From: Notospermus geniculatus
Taxonomy: Eukaryota > Nemertea > Pilidiophora > Heteronemertea > Lineidae
Direction of reading: 5' to 3'
Length of the DNA: 64,000 bases
Assembly: GCA_002633025.1 (NCBI GenBank)
Contig: NMRB01000123.1
Coordinates: 147,003-211,002, forward strand
The notes under the pieces are model-generated. The model saw only the letters and a list, made by a program, of their open reading frames with translations. It did no database searches and was not told the DNA's origin. The first letter of the stretch is position 1. Each line of letters starts with the position of its first letter. Below are positions 36,001 to 47,087 of this stretch, one piece after another. Both the position numbers and the translations under genes were made by a program.

Positions 36001-37424
36001 CCAACGGCGTGTAACTGAAACCCATGATGACAAACCGAAGTCTGATCGGCGTTCCATAGCCTCCTGACTTCGAGAGTACGGTACTCGCGAAATTACTGCA
36101 CGACGTGGCCGTTAGGCGTGTCGCAGACATTTCGAGAAGTCAGTGACATGAATGATGTCATAGCCAGGTGGCACACCAGCGCGGAGAGCAAGTCAGTGAG
36201 ATAATGTCAGTGAATTGATCTTAGTGAGGTAGCACACATGCAGGTCGTAGCACACCAGCGTCCCGATCAAGTCAGTGCCTATGATGATGTCAGTGAGTTG
36301 ATCTTGGCGAAGTAGCACACATTCCAGCGTCGCAGCACACCAGCGGGCAGAGCAAGGCAGTGCCGTTGTTATCACTGAAGTTACCTTACAATTTGTCAAA
36401 CTAATCCCAAAACACACCCCACCTGATTGCTGGCCTCTGAGCGCCATCTTTCCATTTCATCATCACGACTTCATCTTATTTCAAGCTTCTTTTCAAGAGC
36501 ACCTTCAACTGCTTTTCTACTTACGGCAACGTTCTTTATAATACTGGTCGACCCCTGTCAACCTTTGCCATCTAGGCATCTTCCCCAAGTGAATGGCACA
36601 TTCTTTCTTATCAGAGTTCCACTGGACGGCCTTACACCTTTCGATCCCTATACACTTGTTCTTGCACTTCACAAGGCTCTTGATTCCTTCCTCTACCTTT
36701 GCTGATCTCACCGTCTTGTCTTTGTATATTTTCCAACATGCTGGAAGTTTAATGGAGATTGACTGAGTGCATTCACTGTATTAAGGTGTACAAACATATT
36801 AATTGAAATATTCACTCCTTATCATTCACAAATGGCCGCCGCACACCATCAATTTGACTGGCACAAAGGAAACAATGTTAAGTAGATAACGCCACCAACG
36901 AAAGCGCCCACCATGTTCCACACCGACGTTGATACACCAACTGAATGTCGCCTAACACATTTCTATGTAATGCAGCGTTCACTCACCTTCATCGAAAACA
37001 CGCCGAAGTCTCGCCTCTTCTGCTATCTAAAATAAAAACTACCGAAGATTCATGTTGGGGTGTGGCCTCAAACATGTTGCTAGAAACAGGATCAGGGGCC
37101 AATAGTCGTTCGCTTTTGTGTTAGAATCCCGGGTTAGAATCCTATGACCACCACTCCAATCCCTGCCCTAGGTTATCATGCATCACCTTTGCACCTCTCA
37201 GAACAAGTTCCAGAACTGGCCTGTTTACTTGTCGGGGAACAAGCAACGAGAGTCAAGAAAACTGGCCGAGCTGGTACTTAATCCGAGAGGATTTTGACCA
37301 AAATTCAGCCAGAAAATTAGTTCTTGGCAAGGGAACTGTAAATATTGATGTCAAAGAACATTCTTACCGTGACGACGCAGAGGGCGCTCAGCGTCACGAA
37401 CAGGGAGAGAATTCGTATCCACAT
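30099..37424 (-). CDS. Secreted M12B-type metalloproteinase, PAN-propeptide-protease-FTP-ShKT-ShKT (copy A)
   Basis: Eighteen exons, all in phase, 799 residues: 37,368-37,424; 36,987-37,026; 36,525-36,740; 35,806-35,975; 35,361-35,468; 34,952-35,075; 34,441-34,688; 34,261-34,341; 33,839-34,041; 33,351-33,494; 32,978-33,106; 32,635-32,708; 32,376-32,504; 31,848-31,970; 31,491-31,574; 30,973-31,104; 30,407-30,591; 30,099-30,251. Order: signal peptide (MWIRILSLFVTLSALCVVT); PAN/apple with six cysteines (33-104); M12B-propeptide-like (DDCFYIGTANGGEHEGGLAA); catalytic domain from about 290, with zinc motif HETSHLLGMPD (459-469) and Met-turn SGLMRS (482-487), then WSRCGNQAM; basic linker; F-type-lectin-like domain (532-687); two six-cysteine ShKT domains. 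The third zinc ligand is Asp, not His. No disintegrin or TSP1 repeats. Substrate unknown. Confidence 0.87.
31190..31309. mobile_element. Foldback element with 52-bp arms, intron 15 of copy A
   Basis: 31,190-31,241 and 31,258-31,309 are reverse complements with two mismatches, separated by 16 bp. The ends read gggaggtttcgcaagcgccc. The same outer word gggaggtttcg ends the element at 55,032-55,188, so this is a family. Confidence 0.8.
32002..32142. mobile_element. MITE with ~43-bp imperfect inverted repeats, intron 13 of copy A
   Basis: gtttcgctagcaaccatctt at 32,002 is mirrored by aagatggctgctagcgaaat ending at 32,142, and the similarity runs about 43 bp inward. It is absent from the corresponding intron of copy C. 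Confidence 0.7.
33599..33824. mobile_element. MITE with 36-bp inverted repeats (copied at 40,010-40,235)
   Basis: agccaggagcacgccaggtg at 33,599 is mirrored by the end ggtgtgctgctggct at 33,824; the 36-bp termini differ at about four positions. It lies in intron 9, about 70 bp from the breakpoint of the tandem duplication, and was copied with it. Related rearranged fragments lie at about 35,114-35,280 and 41,380-41,515. Confidence 0.72.
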
Positions 37425-37643
37425 CTGAAAATAAACACCACAGTGGCTAAAACCAAACGGTCATAAAAATGAAATTGCTCAATCGCATGAAAAAATCTGG
37501 ATGTTCGACTGATGTCCTTCATTCCGTCCAAGTTGCCGAGTTGGGCGACTGTCTTTGACAGCGCAGAATTTCACCGGGCCATTCACGTTTCCGGGAAGCA
37601 CTCCTACCTTCTTGAACCAGTATCCCTTCGGATGCTGACGTAC

Positions 37644-37738
37644 CCTACCGCTGGCAGCAAGTGAACAGAGTCGGCACTCCCGTCGACGAGGAGAGGCCTA
37701 CTTCTATTTTGTATCGTATCATGACGTCATATCACGTG
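37644..37738 (-). promoter_or_regulatory. Core promoter and noncoding first exon of copy A
   Basis: On the minus strand: E-box CACGTG (37,733-37,738), CREB/ATF palindrome TGACGTCA (37,722-37,729), TATA-like TACAAAATAG (37,704-37,713), then a short presumed 5' UTR exon ending at 37,644 before GTACGT. The coding exon starts directly after an acceptor (TTTTCAG before ATG), which supports a spliced leader exon. The same order and spacing occur upstream of B and C. Confidence 0.55.
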
Positions 37739-38369
37739 CTTCAAGGCCTGCCTTGATGGCATCGGGGGCATTACCGACGTCTTCGACGGGTCAGGAATCC
37801 AATGATGTTTCAATTCTTTATGCCCTCTCCTAATGCCTTCCAAGAACTTTCGCCAACATTAGTTTGCCCTTCTAGAAGTCATTATGCAGAAAAACATAAT
37901 GCACCAAGCCATCGTTTGTTCAGTAGACTCAGCCTTGAGGTGATCATGGAGCATTAAACAAAACTCTTTTTGGTGTCCAACGTATCCTTCAATGTAAACC
38001 CAGCCTGATTCTTACCAATTCAGCTGAAACATGAGAGTTCGTCGACAGAAGAAAAATGCATCTTTGAGCCAACCCCTTTCGGCATCCCCACTCGGACAAG
38101 CCTTACTATATCGGTAATAGACGGCTAATATTGCACAAAGGAGTGATTTTTTTCCACATTTTTGGCAGCTATTAATGAGGGGAAATTAGTGACTGGCTTC
38201 TGTCTGTTTTTCAATGTTCTAATCATGCCACGGCAAGTTTGGTGAATGGTCTACATGGATGCAAATCATGACCTGAATGACATTATCCAGTCTGCATACG
38301 AAACCTCATCACACAGCAAGTGCCCTAGAGAGAGCAAAATGACGTCAGACGGCGCCGCAATCCTCGTTT

Positions 38370-38600
38370 ACAAGGTCTGAGTGCAGCATTCGATAGGCCT
38401 AATCGATCACAAACTTCTCCGAAACGACCTAAAGCGGGTGGTCATGGAACTGCACTCACGCTCGAATCATACATGACAGCGGTAAGAGTTCAACATGTTC
38501 AAATAAATGGTAGAAAGATCATCAGCCCGTGAAGTCTCTTACGGTGCATACCCCAAGGGTCCGTGTTTGGCCCAATTTTGTTTTGATACGCGACATTCCA
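38370..38600 (+). mobile_element. Decayed non-LTR retrotransposon reverse-transcriptase fragment
   Basis: Reading across frameshifts and stops, the plus strand gives AFD..., HKLLRNDLKRVV and then SYG followed by a match to the RT motif (G/A)VPQGSVFGPILF at about 38,543-38,590. This is a LINE-like remnant without coding capacity. The duplicate copy lies at about 44,650-44,826 and 45,294-45,345, split by a MITE. Confidence 0.7.
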
Positions 38601-38612
38601 CGTTGGGCATCT

Positions 38613-38690
38613 CATCAAAGTATTGCTCATCATTCATCAAAGCATTGCTCATCATTCATCAAAGCATTGCTCATCATTCATCAAAGCATG
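38613..38690. repeat. 21-bp tandem repeat, ~3.5 copies
   Basis: The unit is catcaaagcattgctcatcat with an extra t. In the duplicated segment the same array (45,363-45,540) has about eight units. Confidence 0.88.
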
Positions 38691-40249
38691 AGTGCAAAAC
38701 GTCGACGATAACCAGGCCTGTGATTGCCATCAACTCATCATATTGCAAGAGTCTGCTCGTCGTTGTTGACGAAAAAAAACTCCATGTCCTCGGATTTGCT
38801 GCGCCTGCGCACTTTCCTAATTTGGTAAACTGGTTCCCATCCTCTCCGCTCTACTCCCAAGGCAGGAGTTGAGAAGCAACGCCAGTCTCCACTGGAGGCA
38901 TTACCAATTTGTCTGCATCAGTCAGAATTTATGAGGGCAAGGTTTTGTCTGGTTCAAACCTGGTTGAAGAAGACAGCTTTTTACAAACAATCGCTATAAA
39001 TCAAATACCATGATTTTGTTCTAGGAGATGAAATACTAGTATTTCCCATCGTCTGAATGACAATGATGATGCAGTTATTTTGATAATTGGTTGATTTATT
39101 ATGATGATCTTTTGGATCGTAATCATTATCATTACAACATGGGATGGAGCGTGGAGAATACAAACTACCCTCGCCACATCTCTTTAAATCATCTGGTAAT
39201 AGGTTGTTAATGAGTATCTCCAGTGTCAGAGAGCACTGGAACGTACTTACGTTGGCCTAATGTCGCCCGTAAAAATAACGGAGCCTCTCATCCCGATGGA
39301 GTGATTCGAACTTGACCGAACACACTTTCACAGCAGAGCTGACAGAATACGACAGTATTGACGACCGGAAGTTGTCGAGCTTGACATGCGCAGGAGATTG
39401 GGTAGAACATTCAAGACGCCATCTTGAGTCGACGGTGGCGATCCTTGCTCGCGCTTTCTTCTACAGTTTTCATTCGATACCGGTACCATACTCGCCATAA
39501 CCTCAGCTCTTCTCTCGCGAAGTACGGGGTCTACAGGTTGCCCACACGTGTCATTCGTGTCATGACCATAAATTTCGTGACGAGGCATAGTTTTGCAATG
39601 TCAGTTTCATTTTTAACAGATATTTCTGTGTCTGTATCCCTTTTCCCTGTAAAAATCGTAGGGCCTAAAACAGGTAACCATGCAGTGGATCCATCCTTGG
39701 CTTTTAGTACGGTACATTGGGCATGACAAAACTACACGTACTTCCGCATTCTTCGCTTTGTTGTGTTTTCCAATAAATCTTGATTTCAGAAAGAAAGAAC
39801 AACACCACCAGTCTATCGACCAATGTATCATTATTCTAAAATCATCTCTCCCCAAAACATGCCATTAGTGCCACCTGGAGGGATGTTTACAAAACAAACA
39901 AAATACGAGTCTGAATGAAAATAAAAACAATTGAAGTCATCATGACCCAAACTACTCGGCTGTTGGCCAAATACAGTGCACGGGAGTCGAACTCTTTTAG
40001 GGGAGGTAAAGCCAGGAGCACGCCAGGCGATATCGCAAGCGATCTGATCGTCAGCGAGCAAAATTGGCTGTTGACGCCAGGTGTGCGCTGGACAGCGATG
40101 CGTGGAATCTTCTTGCCAGCGATGATCACCCAGAATCGAACGATACCAAACCTGATATCGCCTAGTCTGCGACGGCTGGCGAGAAGATCGGTGGCGATTA
40201 GATCACTTGCGATATCGCCCGGTGTGCTGCTGGCTGAAACATTACTTAC

Positions 40250-43200
40250 TCTGTCAAGATAAAGACTGCATCCCACCATTCACTATCTTTGTAAACTTCC
40301 TTGAGGTAATTACAGTTGTTCATCAGTCCGTATGACTGCCTCGTCCTGGATGTATCCGGGAATTCCACCAGGGGATTTTGGAGGAGGATGACCTTGTTCA
40401 TGGTCAACCACACCTGGAATCCTAGGGTTGGGTTGAGGAACCACACTTGAGCCTACAGGAGAGAGACAGACAAAAAAGTCAACACCAAATTTGTTGTATT
40501 ATATTGCAAACTAACAGACCCTGTCTTGGAGAGGTGGATTGGTGCCATTAACCGTTCACCTTGTTTTGAATAACAAGAACTTTTCCAGTGTGGGAAGGCT
40601 GTCCCAATCATCACAGTGTCCTCCTTGGCCTGGTTTATAACTTTGGTGACTTGTATTACTTACGAAATTGTACAACTGTGCTATGTGGAGGTACATCTGA
40701 TCATCTGTTGATGGAGTGATTGAAGTGAACAGATCTCGGAACGACTGAAAGTACATGTATCAGTATACATTAACATCAATGATCGGAATTTGAAGGAATG
40801 TCCCAGAACCTCCCCCTTCTTCCTCGCCACAAATCACAATCGTACTTACCACATCGACAATGGAGGAGAGATCTAGGTAGATGACATAGCCTGGTGGGAT
40901 GGGCTCTTGTCGGTCGAGCTGAGTATTCGCACCAACCTCTCTCCTGGAGATTTTGAGGGGATGGTCGACGCTAGCGTTCGCTTTCGGGAATTCTGTTTTA
41001 GTAACATTGAGCGGGTGGTCGGTGACGTCATTAGCGGAGAACACGCTGGAGTTCGTTTTGATTTCACCTTTGAAATAAAGAAAACATCACTAACGGGATT
41101 TAGCGATCTAACTTCCAATCTTCATCCAAAATCATGAGGTTGGCCGCACAGTATGGAATATTGTTGCACTCATCAGAGTTACGAAATGTTTGACCAAGTA
41201 TCAGAAACTCACTTCTCTTCATGATGAGATACTTCAGCTCCTCAATCGGGTCCCTGATCGACCTGGTCATGTCCGCATACTTCTTGAAGGGGTTGATCTC
41301 ATAGTCCTGAATCGGAGTCTGGATGTACGCCCTTGTCTGGAAAAGAGGGCGACACTGATTAGAAAGATAGACGTAAGCCAGTGGCGATATCGCAAGCGAA
41401 CTATTCGCCGCCGATCTTCTCGCCAGCCACCGCAGACGAGGCGATATCGGTTTTGGTATTGTTTGATATTGGGATTCAATGTATCGCTGTCCAGCGCACA
41501 CCTGGCGTCAACAACTAAATTTTGCGTGGTGTGCAGCTTGCTTTATGGAGAGTTTGCTCTTTGATGCAGACAAAAACTTGGTTGTCAGACTTACTATGTC
41601 CGCCTCACAGTTTGACACGGCAGCCAAGCCTCCCTCGTGTTCACCACCGTTAGCTGTACCGATGTAGAAACAATCGTCCGGGACGCTGCCTCTTCCAACG
41701 ATCTGATTGTGATGTAAGGAAAGAAAATAAGACATGGTGGGTGAGGGTAGACATACTTTTGAAACGAAATCATCTCTTCATTCCTTGTCATATTCGTGCT
41801 CCGCTCTGGGAGGTGCTTTTCGTCCAATTTACCAGATCAAGTAGATTACTCTTTCAAGGAAGAAAGAGGGTTAAAGGCCGATAGATACTTCCTCGCCGAC
41901 CAGTTTACGGGGCCGAAAATGCTTTGATGGGAAGCAGCAAGAATTCTTGGTAGTAGGGTGGCGAGCATGCAGTGACAAGTACAGTACGTACGCGGGATTG
42001 CACTTATTTTCCGCATACAGGCCGTTGACGACTTGCCCGCCCCAAAACAAGCAGCGCCCTCTATAGGTGGAGAGATTCCATCCTTACCTTGCCGTGGGTG
42101 GTTCTCTTCTGGAACATCGTGTTTCTACCAAACAACATGACGTTTAGTTGGACATCAAGGTACCACTCGGTCCCATCAAATCCCTCGAAGTAGAACACCT
42201 TGTTCTTTTTATTCGAGGGGGTGAGGTCTTCAAGTTGGATGGTCTTCACTTTTTTATCTGGAAATAAGGAATGGACCTATGCCCAACGACGTGTAACTGA
42301 AACCCATGATGACAAACCGAAGTCTGACTTTATCGGCGTTCCATAGCCTCCTGACTTCGAGAGTACGGTACTCGCGAAATTACTGCACGACGTGGCCGTT
42401 AGGCGTGTCGCAGACATTTCGAGAAGTCAGTGACATGAATGATGTCATAGCCAGATGGCACACCAGCGCGGAGAGCAAGTCAGTGATATAATGTCAGTGA
42501 ATTGATCTTAGTGAGGTAGCACACATGCAGGTCGTAGCACACCAGCGTCCCGATCAAGTCAGTGCCTATGATGATGTCAGTGAGTTGATCTTGGCGAAGT
42601 AGCACACATTCCAGCGTCGCAGCACACCAGCGGGCAGAGCAAGGCAGTGCCGTTGTTCTCACTGAAGTTACCTTACAATTTGTCAAACTAATCCCAAAAC
42701 ACACCCCACCTGATTGCTGGCCTCTGAGCGCCATCTTTCCATTTCATCATCACGACTTCATCTTATTTCAAGCTTCTTTTCAAGAGCACCTTCAACTGCT
42801 TTTCTACTTACTGCAACGTTCTTTATAATACTGGTCGACCCCTGTCAACCTTTCCCATCTAGGCATCTTCCCCAAGTGAATGGCACATTCTTTCTTATCA
42901 GAGTTCCACTGGACGGCCTTACACATTTCGATCCCAATACACTTGTTCTTGCACTTCACAAGGCTTTTGATTCCTTCCTCTACCTTTGCTGATCTCACCG
43001 TCTTGTCTTTGTACATTTTCCAACATGCTGGAAGTTTAATGGAGATTGACTAAAGTGCATTCACTGTATTAAGGTGTACAAACATATTAATTGAAATATT
43101 CACTCCTTATCATTCACAAATGGCCGCCGCACACCATCAATTTGACTGGCACAAAGGAAACAATGTTAAGTAGATAACGCCACCAACGAAAGCGCCCACC

Positions 43201-43712
43201 ATGTTCCACACCGACGTTGATACACCAACTGAATGTCGCCTAACACATTTCTATGTAATGCAGCGTTCACTCACCTTCATCGAAAACACGCCGAAGTCTC
43301 GCCTCTTCTGCTATCTAAAATAAAAACTACCGAAGATTCATGTTGGGGTGTGGCCTCAAACATGTTGCTAGAAACAGGATCAGGGGCCAATAGTCGTTCG
43401 CTTTTGTGTTAGAATCCCGGGTTAGAATCCTATGACCACCACTCCAATCCCTGCCCTAGGTTATCATGCATCACCTTTGCACCTCTCAGAACAAGTTCCA
43501 GAACTGGCCTGTTTACTTGTCGGGGAAAAAGCAACGAGAGTCAAGAAAACTGGCCGAGCTGGTACTTAATACGAGAGGATTTTGACCAAAATTCAGCCAG
43601 AAAATTAGTTCTTGGCAAGGGAACTGTCAATATTGATGTCAAAGAACATTCTTACCGTGACGACGCAGAGGGCGCTCAGCGTCACGAACAGGGATAGAAT
43701 TCGTATCCACAT
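40250..43712 (-). pseudogene. Truncated metalloproteinase copy B (exons 1-9 only)
   Basis: Nine exons matching copy A, all open with intact splice sites: 43,656-43,712; 43,275-43,314; 42,812-43,027; 42,088-42,257; 41,595-41,702; 41,213-41,336; 40,850-41,067; 40,664-40,744; 40,250-40,452. It encodes signal peptide, PAN, propeptide and the first half of the catalytic domain. The exons for the zinc site, lectin-like and ShKT domains are missing because the duplication begins in intron 9. If intron 9 is not removed, translation stops one codon past the exon (GAG TAA), giving a secreted protein of about 406 residues without protease activity. It could also splice into exon 10 of copy A downstream, with matching phase. 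Since no disabling mutation is seen, it may be young or still expressed. Confidence 0.75.
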
Positions 43713-43932
43713 CTGAAAATGAACACCACAGTGGCTAAAACCAAAACGGTCATAAAAATTAAATTGCTCAATCGCATGAAAAAATCTGGATGTTCGACTG
43801 ATGTCCTTCATTCCGTCCAAGTTGCCGAGTTGGGCGACTGTCTTTGACAGTGCAGGATTTCACCGGGCCATTCACGTTTCCGGGAAGCACTCCTACCTTC
43901 TTGAACCAGTATCCCTTCGGATGCTGACGTAC

Positions 43933-44027
43933 CCTTCCGTCGGCAGCAAGTGAACAGAGTCGGCACTCCCGTCGACGAGGAGAGGCCTACTTCTATTTTG
44001 TATCGTATCATGACGTCATATCACGTG
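43933..44027 (-). promoter_or_regulatory. Core promoter and noncoding first exon of copy B
   Basis: CACGTG at 44,022-44,027, TGACGTCA at 44,011-44,018, TATA-like TACAAAATAG at 43,993-44,002, and leader exon end at 43,933 before GTACGT. It is the duplicate of the copy A promoter, so copy B may be transcribed. Confidence 0.5.
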
Positions 44028-44826
44028 CTTCAAGGCCTGCCTTGATGGCATCGGGGGCATCACCGACGTCTTCGACGGGTCAGGAATCCAATGATGTTTC
44101 AATTCTTTATGCCCTCTCCTAATGCCTTCCAAGAACTTTCGCCAACATTAGTTGGCCCTTCTAGAAGTCATTATGCAGAAAAGCATAATGCGCCAAGCCA
44201 TCGTTTGTTCAGTAGATTCAGCCTTGAGGTGATCATGGAGCATTAAACCAAACTCTTTTTGGTGTCCAACGTATCCTTCAATGTAAACCCAGCCTAATTC
44301 TTACCAATTCAGCTGAAACATGAGAGTTCGTCGACAGAAGAAAAATGCATCTTTGAGCCAACCCCGTTTGGCATCCCCACTCAGACAAGCCTTACTATAT
44401 CGGCAATAGACGGCTAATATTGAACAAAGGAGTGATTTTTTTCCATATTTTTGGCAGCTATTAATGAGGGGAAATTAGTGACTGGCTTCTGTCTGTTTTT
44501 CAATGTTCTAATCATGCAATGGCAAGTTTGGTGAATGGTCTACATGGATGCAAATCATGACCTGAATGACATTATCCAGTCTGCATACAAACCTCATCAC
44601 ACAGAAAGTGCCCTAGAGAGAGCAAAATGACGTCAGACGGCGCCGCAATCCTCGTTTACAAGGTCTGAGTGCAGCATTCGATAGGCCTAATCGATCACAA
44701 ACTTCTCCGAAACGACCTAAAGCGGGTGGTCGTGGAACAGCACTCACGTTCGAATCATACATGACAGGAAGAGTTCAACATGTTCAAATAAATGGTAAAA
44801 AGATCATCAGCCCGTGAAGTCTCTTA

Positions 44827-45290
44827 TACTAGTGTCCCACTGGCGAATTTTGGCCTGCGACAAGGGACGAATGAAAAAAATCGTAGCTTTTCGTAACTGT
44901 TCTTAGACTGTCGTCTATGTTCGCAGTGATTCGCTGGCTGGCAGAAAAATTTTCAAAATGTTCAAAATTTGCCTGCGACAAAATTTCATTCGAAGTCAGT
45001 CGAAGTTATCTCGTATATAGTCGCACCCATGTCGTACATAGTCGTACAGGATCGCAGGTCTTGAAGAGTAACCTCGACTATCTACGACAGTCTGCGACTA
45101 GCTACGAGTAATGTGCGAAGAAACTACGAGCATCTACGTTTATCTACGACAACCCACGACTAACTTCGTCTGGGCCTGCGAGTGTTTGACGAATCAGCGA
45201 CAAGTTGACAAGGGTATATCGTCGAGGGTATATCGCAGCCTTCAGATTCGCCCCTTCTCGTGGGCAAAAGTCGCCAGTGGGACACTACCA
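44827..45290. mobile_element. Harbinger-like MITE, 464 bp, with TTA target duplication
   Basis: Inverted repeats TAGTGTCCCACTGGCGA near 44,830 and its complement near 45,285. TTA is duplicated at 44,824-44,826 and 45,291-45,293. Unit 1 supplies the empty site (ctcttacggtg), which shows the exact insertion. A 3-bp TWA duplication is the habit of PIF/Harbinger elements. The interior is full of ctacgac/gtcgtag words. Confidence 0.8.
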
Positions 45291-45362
45291 TTACGGTGTA
45301 CCCCAAGGGTCCGTGTTTGGCCCAATTTTGTTTTGATACGCAACATTCCACGTTGGGCATCT

Positions 45363-45540
45363 CATCAAAGCATTGCTCATCATTCATCAAGGCATTGCTC
45401 ATCATTAATCAAAGCATTGCTCATCATTCATCAAAACATTGCTCATCATTCATCAAAGCATTGCTCATCATTCATCAAAGCATTGCTCATCATTCATCAA
45501 AGCATTGCTCATCATTCATCAAAGCATTCATCAAAGCATG
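45363..45540. repeat. 21-bp tandem repeat, expanded to ~8 copies
   Basis: Expanded counterpart of 38,613-38,690. It makes all forward frames look periodic (HHSSKHCSSFIKALLI), which is not evidence of coding. Confidence 0.88.
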
Positions 45541-46578
45541 AGTGCAAAACGTCGACGATAACCAGGCCTGTGATTGCCATCAACTCATCATATTGCAAGA
45601 GTCTGCTCGTCGTTGTTGACGAAAAAAAAAACTCCATGTCCTCGGATTTGCTGCGCCTGCGCACTTTCCTAATTTGGTAAACTGGTTCCCGTCCTCCCCG
45701 CTCTACTCCCAAGGCAGGAGTTGAGAAGCAACGCCAGGAACCAGTCTCCACTGGAGGCATTACCAATTTGTCTGCATCAGTCAGAATTTATGAGGGCAAG
45801 GTTTTTTTGTCTGGTTCAAACCTGGTTGAAGAAGACAGCTTTTTACAAACAATCGCTATAAATCAAATACCATGATTTTGTTCTAGGAGATGAAATATTT
45901 CCCATCGTCTGAATGACAATGATGATGCAGTTATTTTGATAATTGGTTGATTTATTTTGATGATCTTTTGGATCGTAATCATTATCATTACAACATGGGA
46001 TGGAGCGTGGAGAATACAAACTACCCTCGCCACATCTCTTTAAATCATCTGGTAATAGGTTGTTAATGAGTACTAGTATCTCCAGTGTCGGAGAGCACTG
46101 AAACGTACTACGTTGGCCTAATGTCGCCCGTAAAAATAACGGAGCCTCTCATCCCGATGGAGTGATTCGAACTTGGCCCACACACTTTCATAGCAGAGCT
46201 GATAGAATACTACAGTATTGACGACCGGAAGTTGTCGAGCTTGACATGCGCAGGAGATTGGGTAGAACATTCAAGACGCCATCTTGAGTCGACGGTGGCG
46301 ATCCTTGCTCGCGCTTTCTTCCACAGTTTTCATTCGATACCGGTACCATACTCGCCATAACCTCAGCTCTTCTCTCGCGAAGTACGGGGTCTACAGGTTG
46401 CCCACACGTGTCATTCGTGTCATGACCATAAATTTCGTGACGAGGCATAGTTTTGCAATGTCAGTTTCATTTTTTAACAGATATTTCTGCGTCTGTATCC
46501 CTTTTCCCTGTAAAAATCGTAGGGCCTAAAACAGGTAACCATGCAGTGGATCCATTCTTGAGACTGGCTTTTAGTACG

Positions 46579-46858
46579 TAGGCGCGGATCCAGAGGGGGG
46601 CCGAGGGGGCCGCGGCCCCCCCTATTTTGGGAAGACCAACAAAAAATGGGTTAATAACTCCGAAAAAATGAGCAAATAGATGAGGAAATCATGCCTCCCA
46701 GATGCTTGGAAATCGTATCTAAGCGCATCTAGAATTCAAAATTTTCTGGGCGAGGCCCCCAGACCCCCGGTCGTGGCTTCGCGCCCTTGGCGCTCGCTTT
46801 GCGACTGCGGCTGACGGTGTCCGGTCCCCCCTATTCCGAAATCCTGGATCCGCCCCTG
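46579..46858. mobile_element. 280-bp element with CAGGGGCGGATCCAG-type ends and GTACG target duplication
   Basis: Starts TAGGCGCGGATCCAG and ends CTGGATCCGCCCCTG (two mismatches as inverted repeats). GTACG flanks both sides (46,574-46,578 and 46,859-46,863). Unit 1 retains the empty site tttagtacggtacatt. The G/C-rich segments around ggccgcggcccc and gaggcccccagacccc are typical of a widespread non-autonomous family seen in marine animals. Confidence 0.85.
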
Positions 46859-47087
46859 GTACGGTACATTGGGCATGACAGATCTACACGTACTTCCGCA
46901 TTCTTCGCTTTGTTGTGTTTTCCAATAAATCTTGAACTCATAAAGAAAGAACAACACCACCAGTCTATCGACCAATGTATCATTATTCTAAAACCATCTC
47001 TCCCCAAAACATGCCATTAGTGCCACCTGGAGGGATGTTTACAAAACAAACAAAATACGAGTCTGAATGAAAATAAAAACAATTGAT

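Larger units (their letters stand above)
33526..39933. repeat. Segmental tandem duplication, unit 1
   Basis: From intron 9 of copy A (gtcatcatgacccaaactac) through its first nine exons, promoter and upstream spacer, this 6.4-kb segment recurs almost base for base in unit 2 (39,934-47,084). The junction near 39,933 joins caattga to gtcatcatgaccc without any N. Divergence is a few percent at most by eye. Confidence 0.92.
37745..39933. other. Spacer upstream of copy A
   Basis: Contains a decayed reverse-transcriptase fragment (38,370-38,600), a 21-bp tandem repeat (38,613-38,690) and a conserved block near 39,400-39,900. The right end resembles the 3' flank of copies A and C (gccacctggagggatgt also near 30,010 and 47,020). 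No gene is recognised. Confidence 0.6.
39934..47084. repeat. Segmental tandem duplication, unit 2
   Basis: Copy of 33,526-39,933. It is longer because it gained a 464-bp MITE (44,827-45,290), a 280-bp element (46,579-46,858) and more 21-bp repeats. Its right end stops four bases before the stop codon of copy C (47,088), so the original right boundary of the unit lay at the 3' end of that gene. Confidence 0.9.

Noticed and set aside
38529-38600. Possible functional reverse transcriptase (VPQGSVFGPILF)
   Set aside because: Only the motif remains; stops and frameshifts surround it, so it is listed as a decayed fragment.
45111-45680. 189-codon frame with HHSSKHCSSFIKALLI repeats
   Set aside because: Produced by the expanded 21-bp repeat and a retrotransposon remnant; the same array in unit 1 is short.
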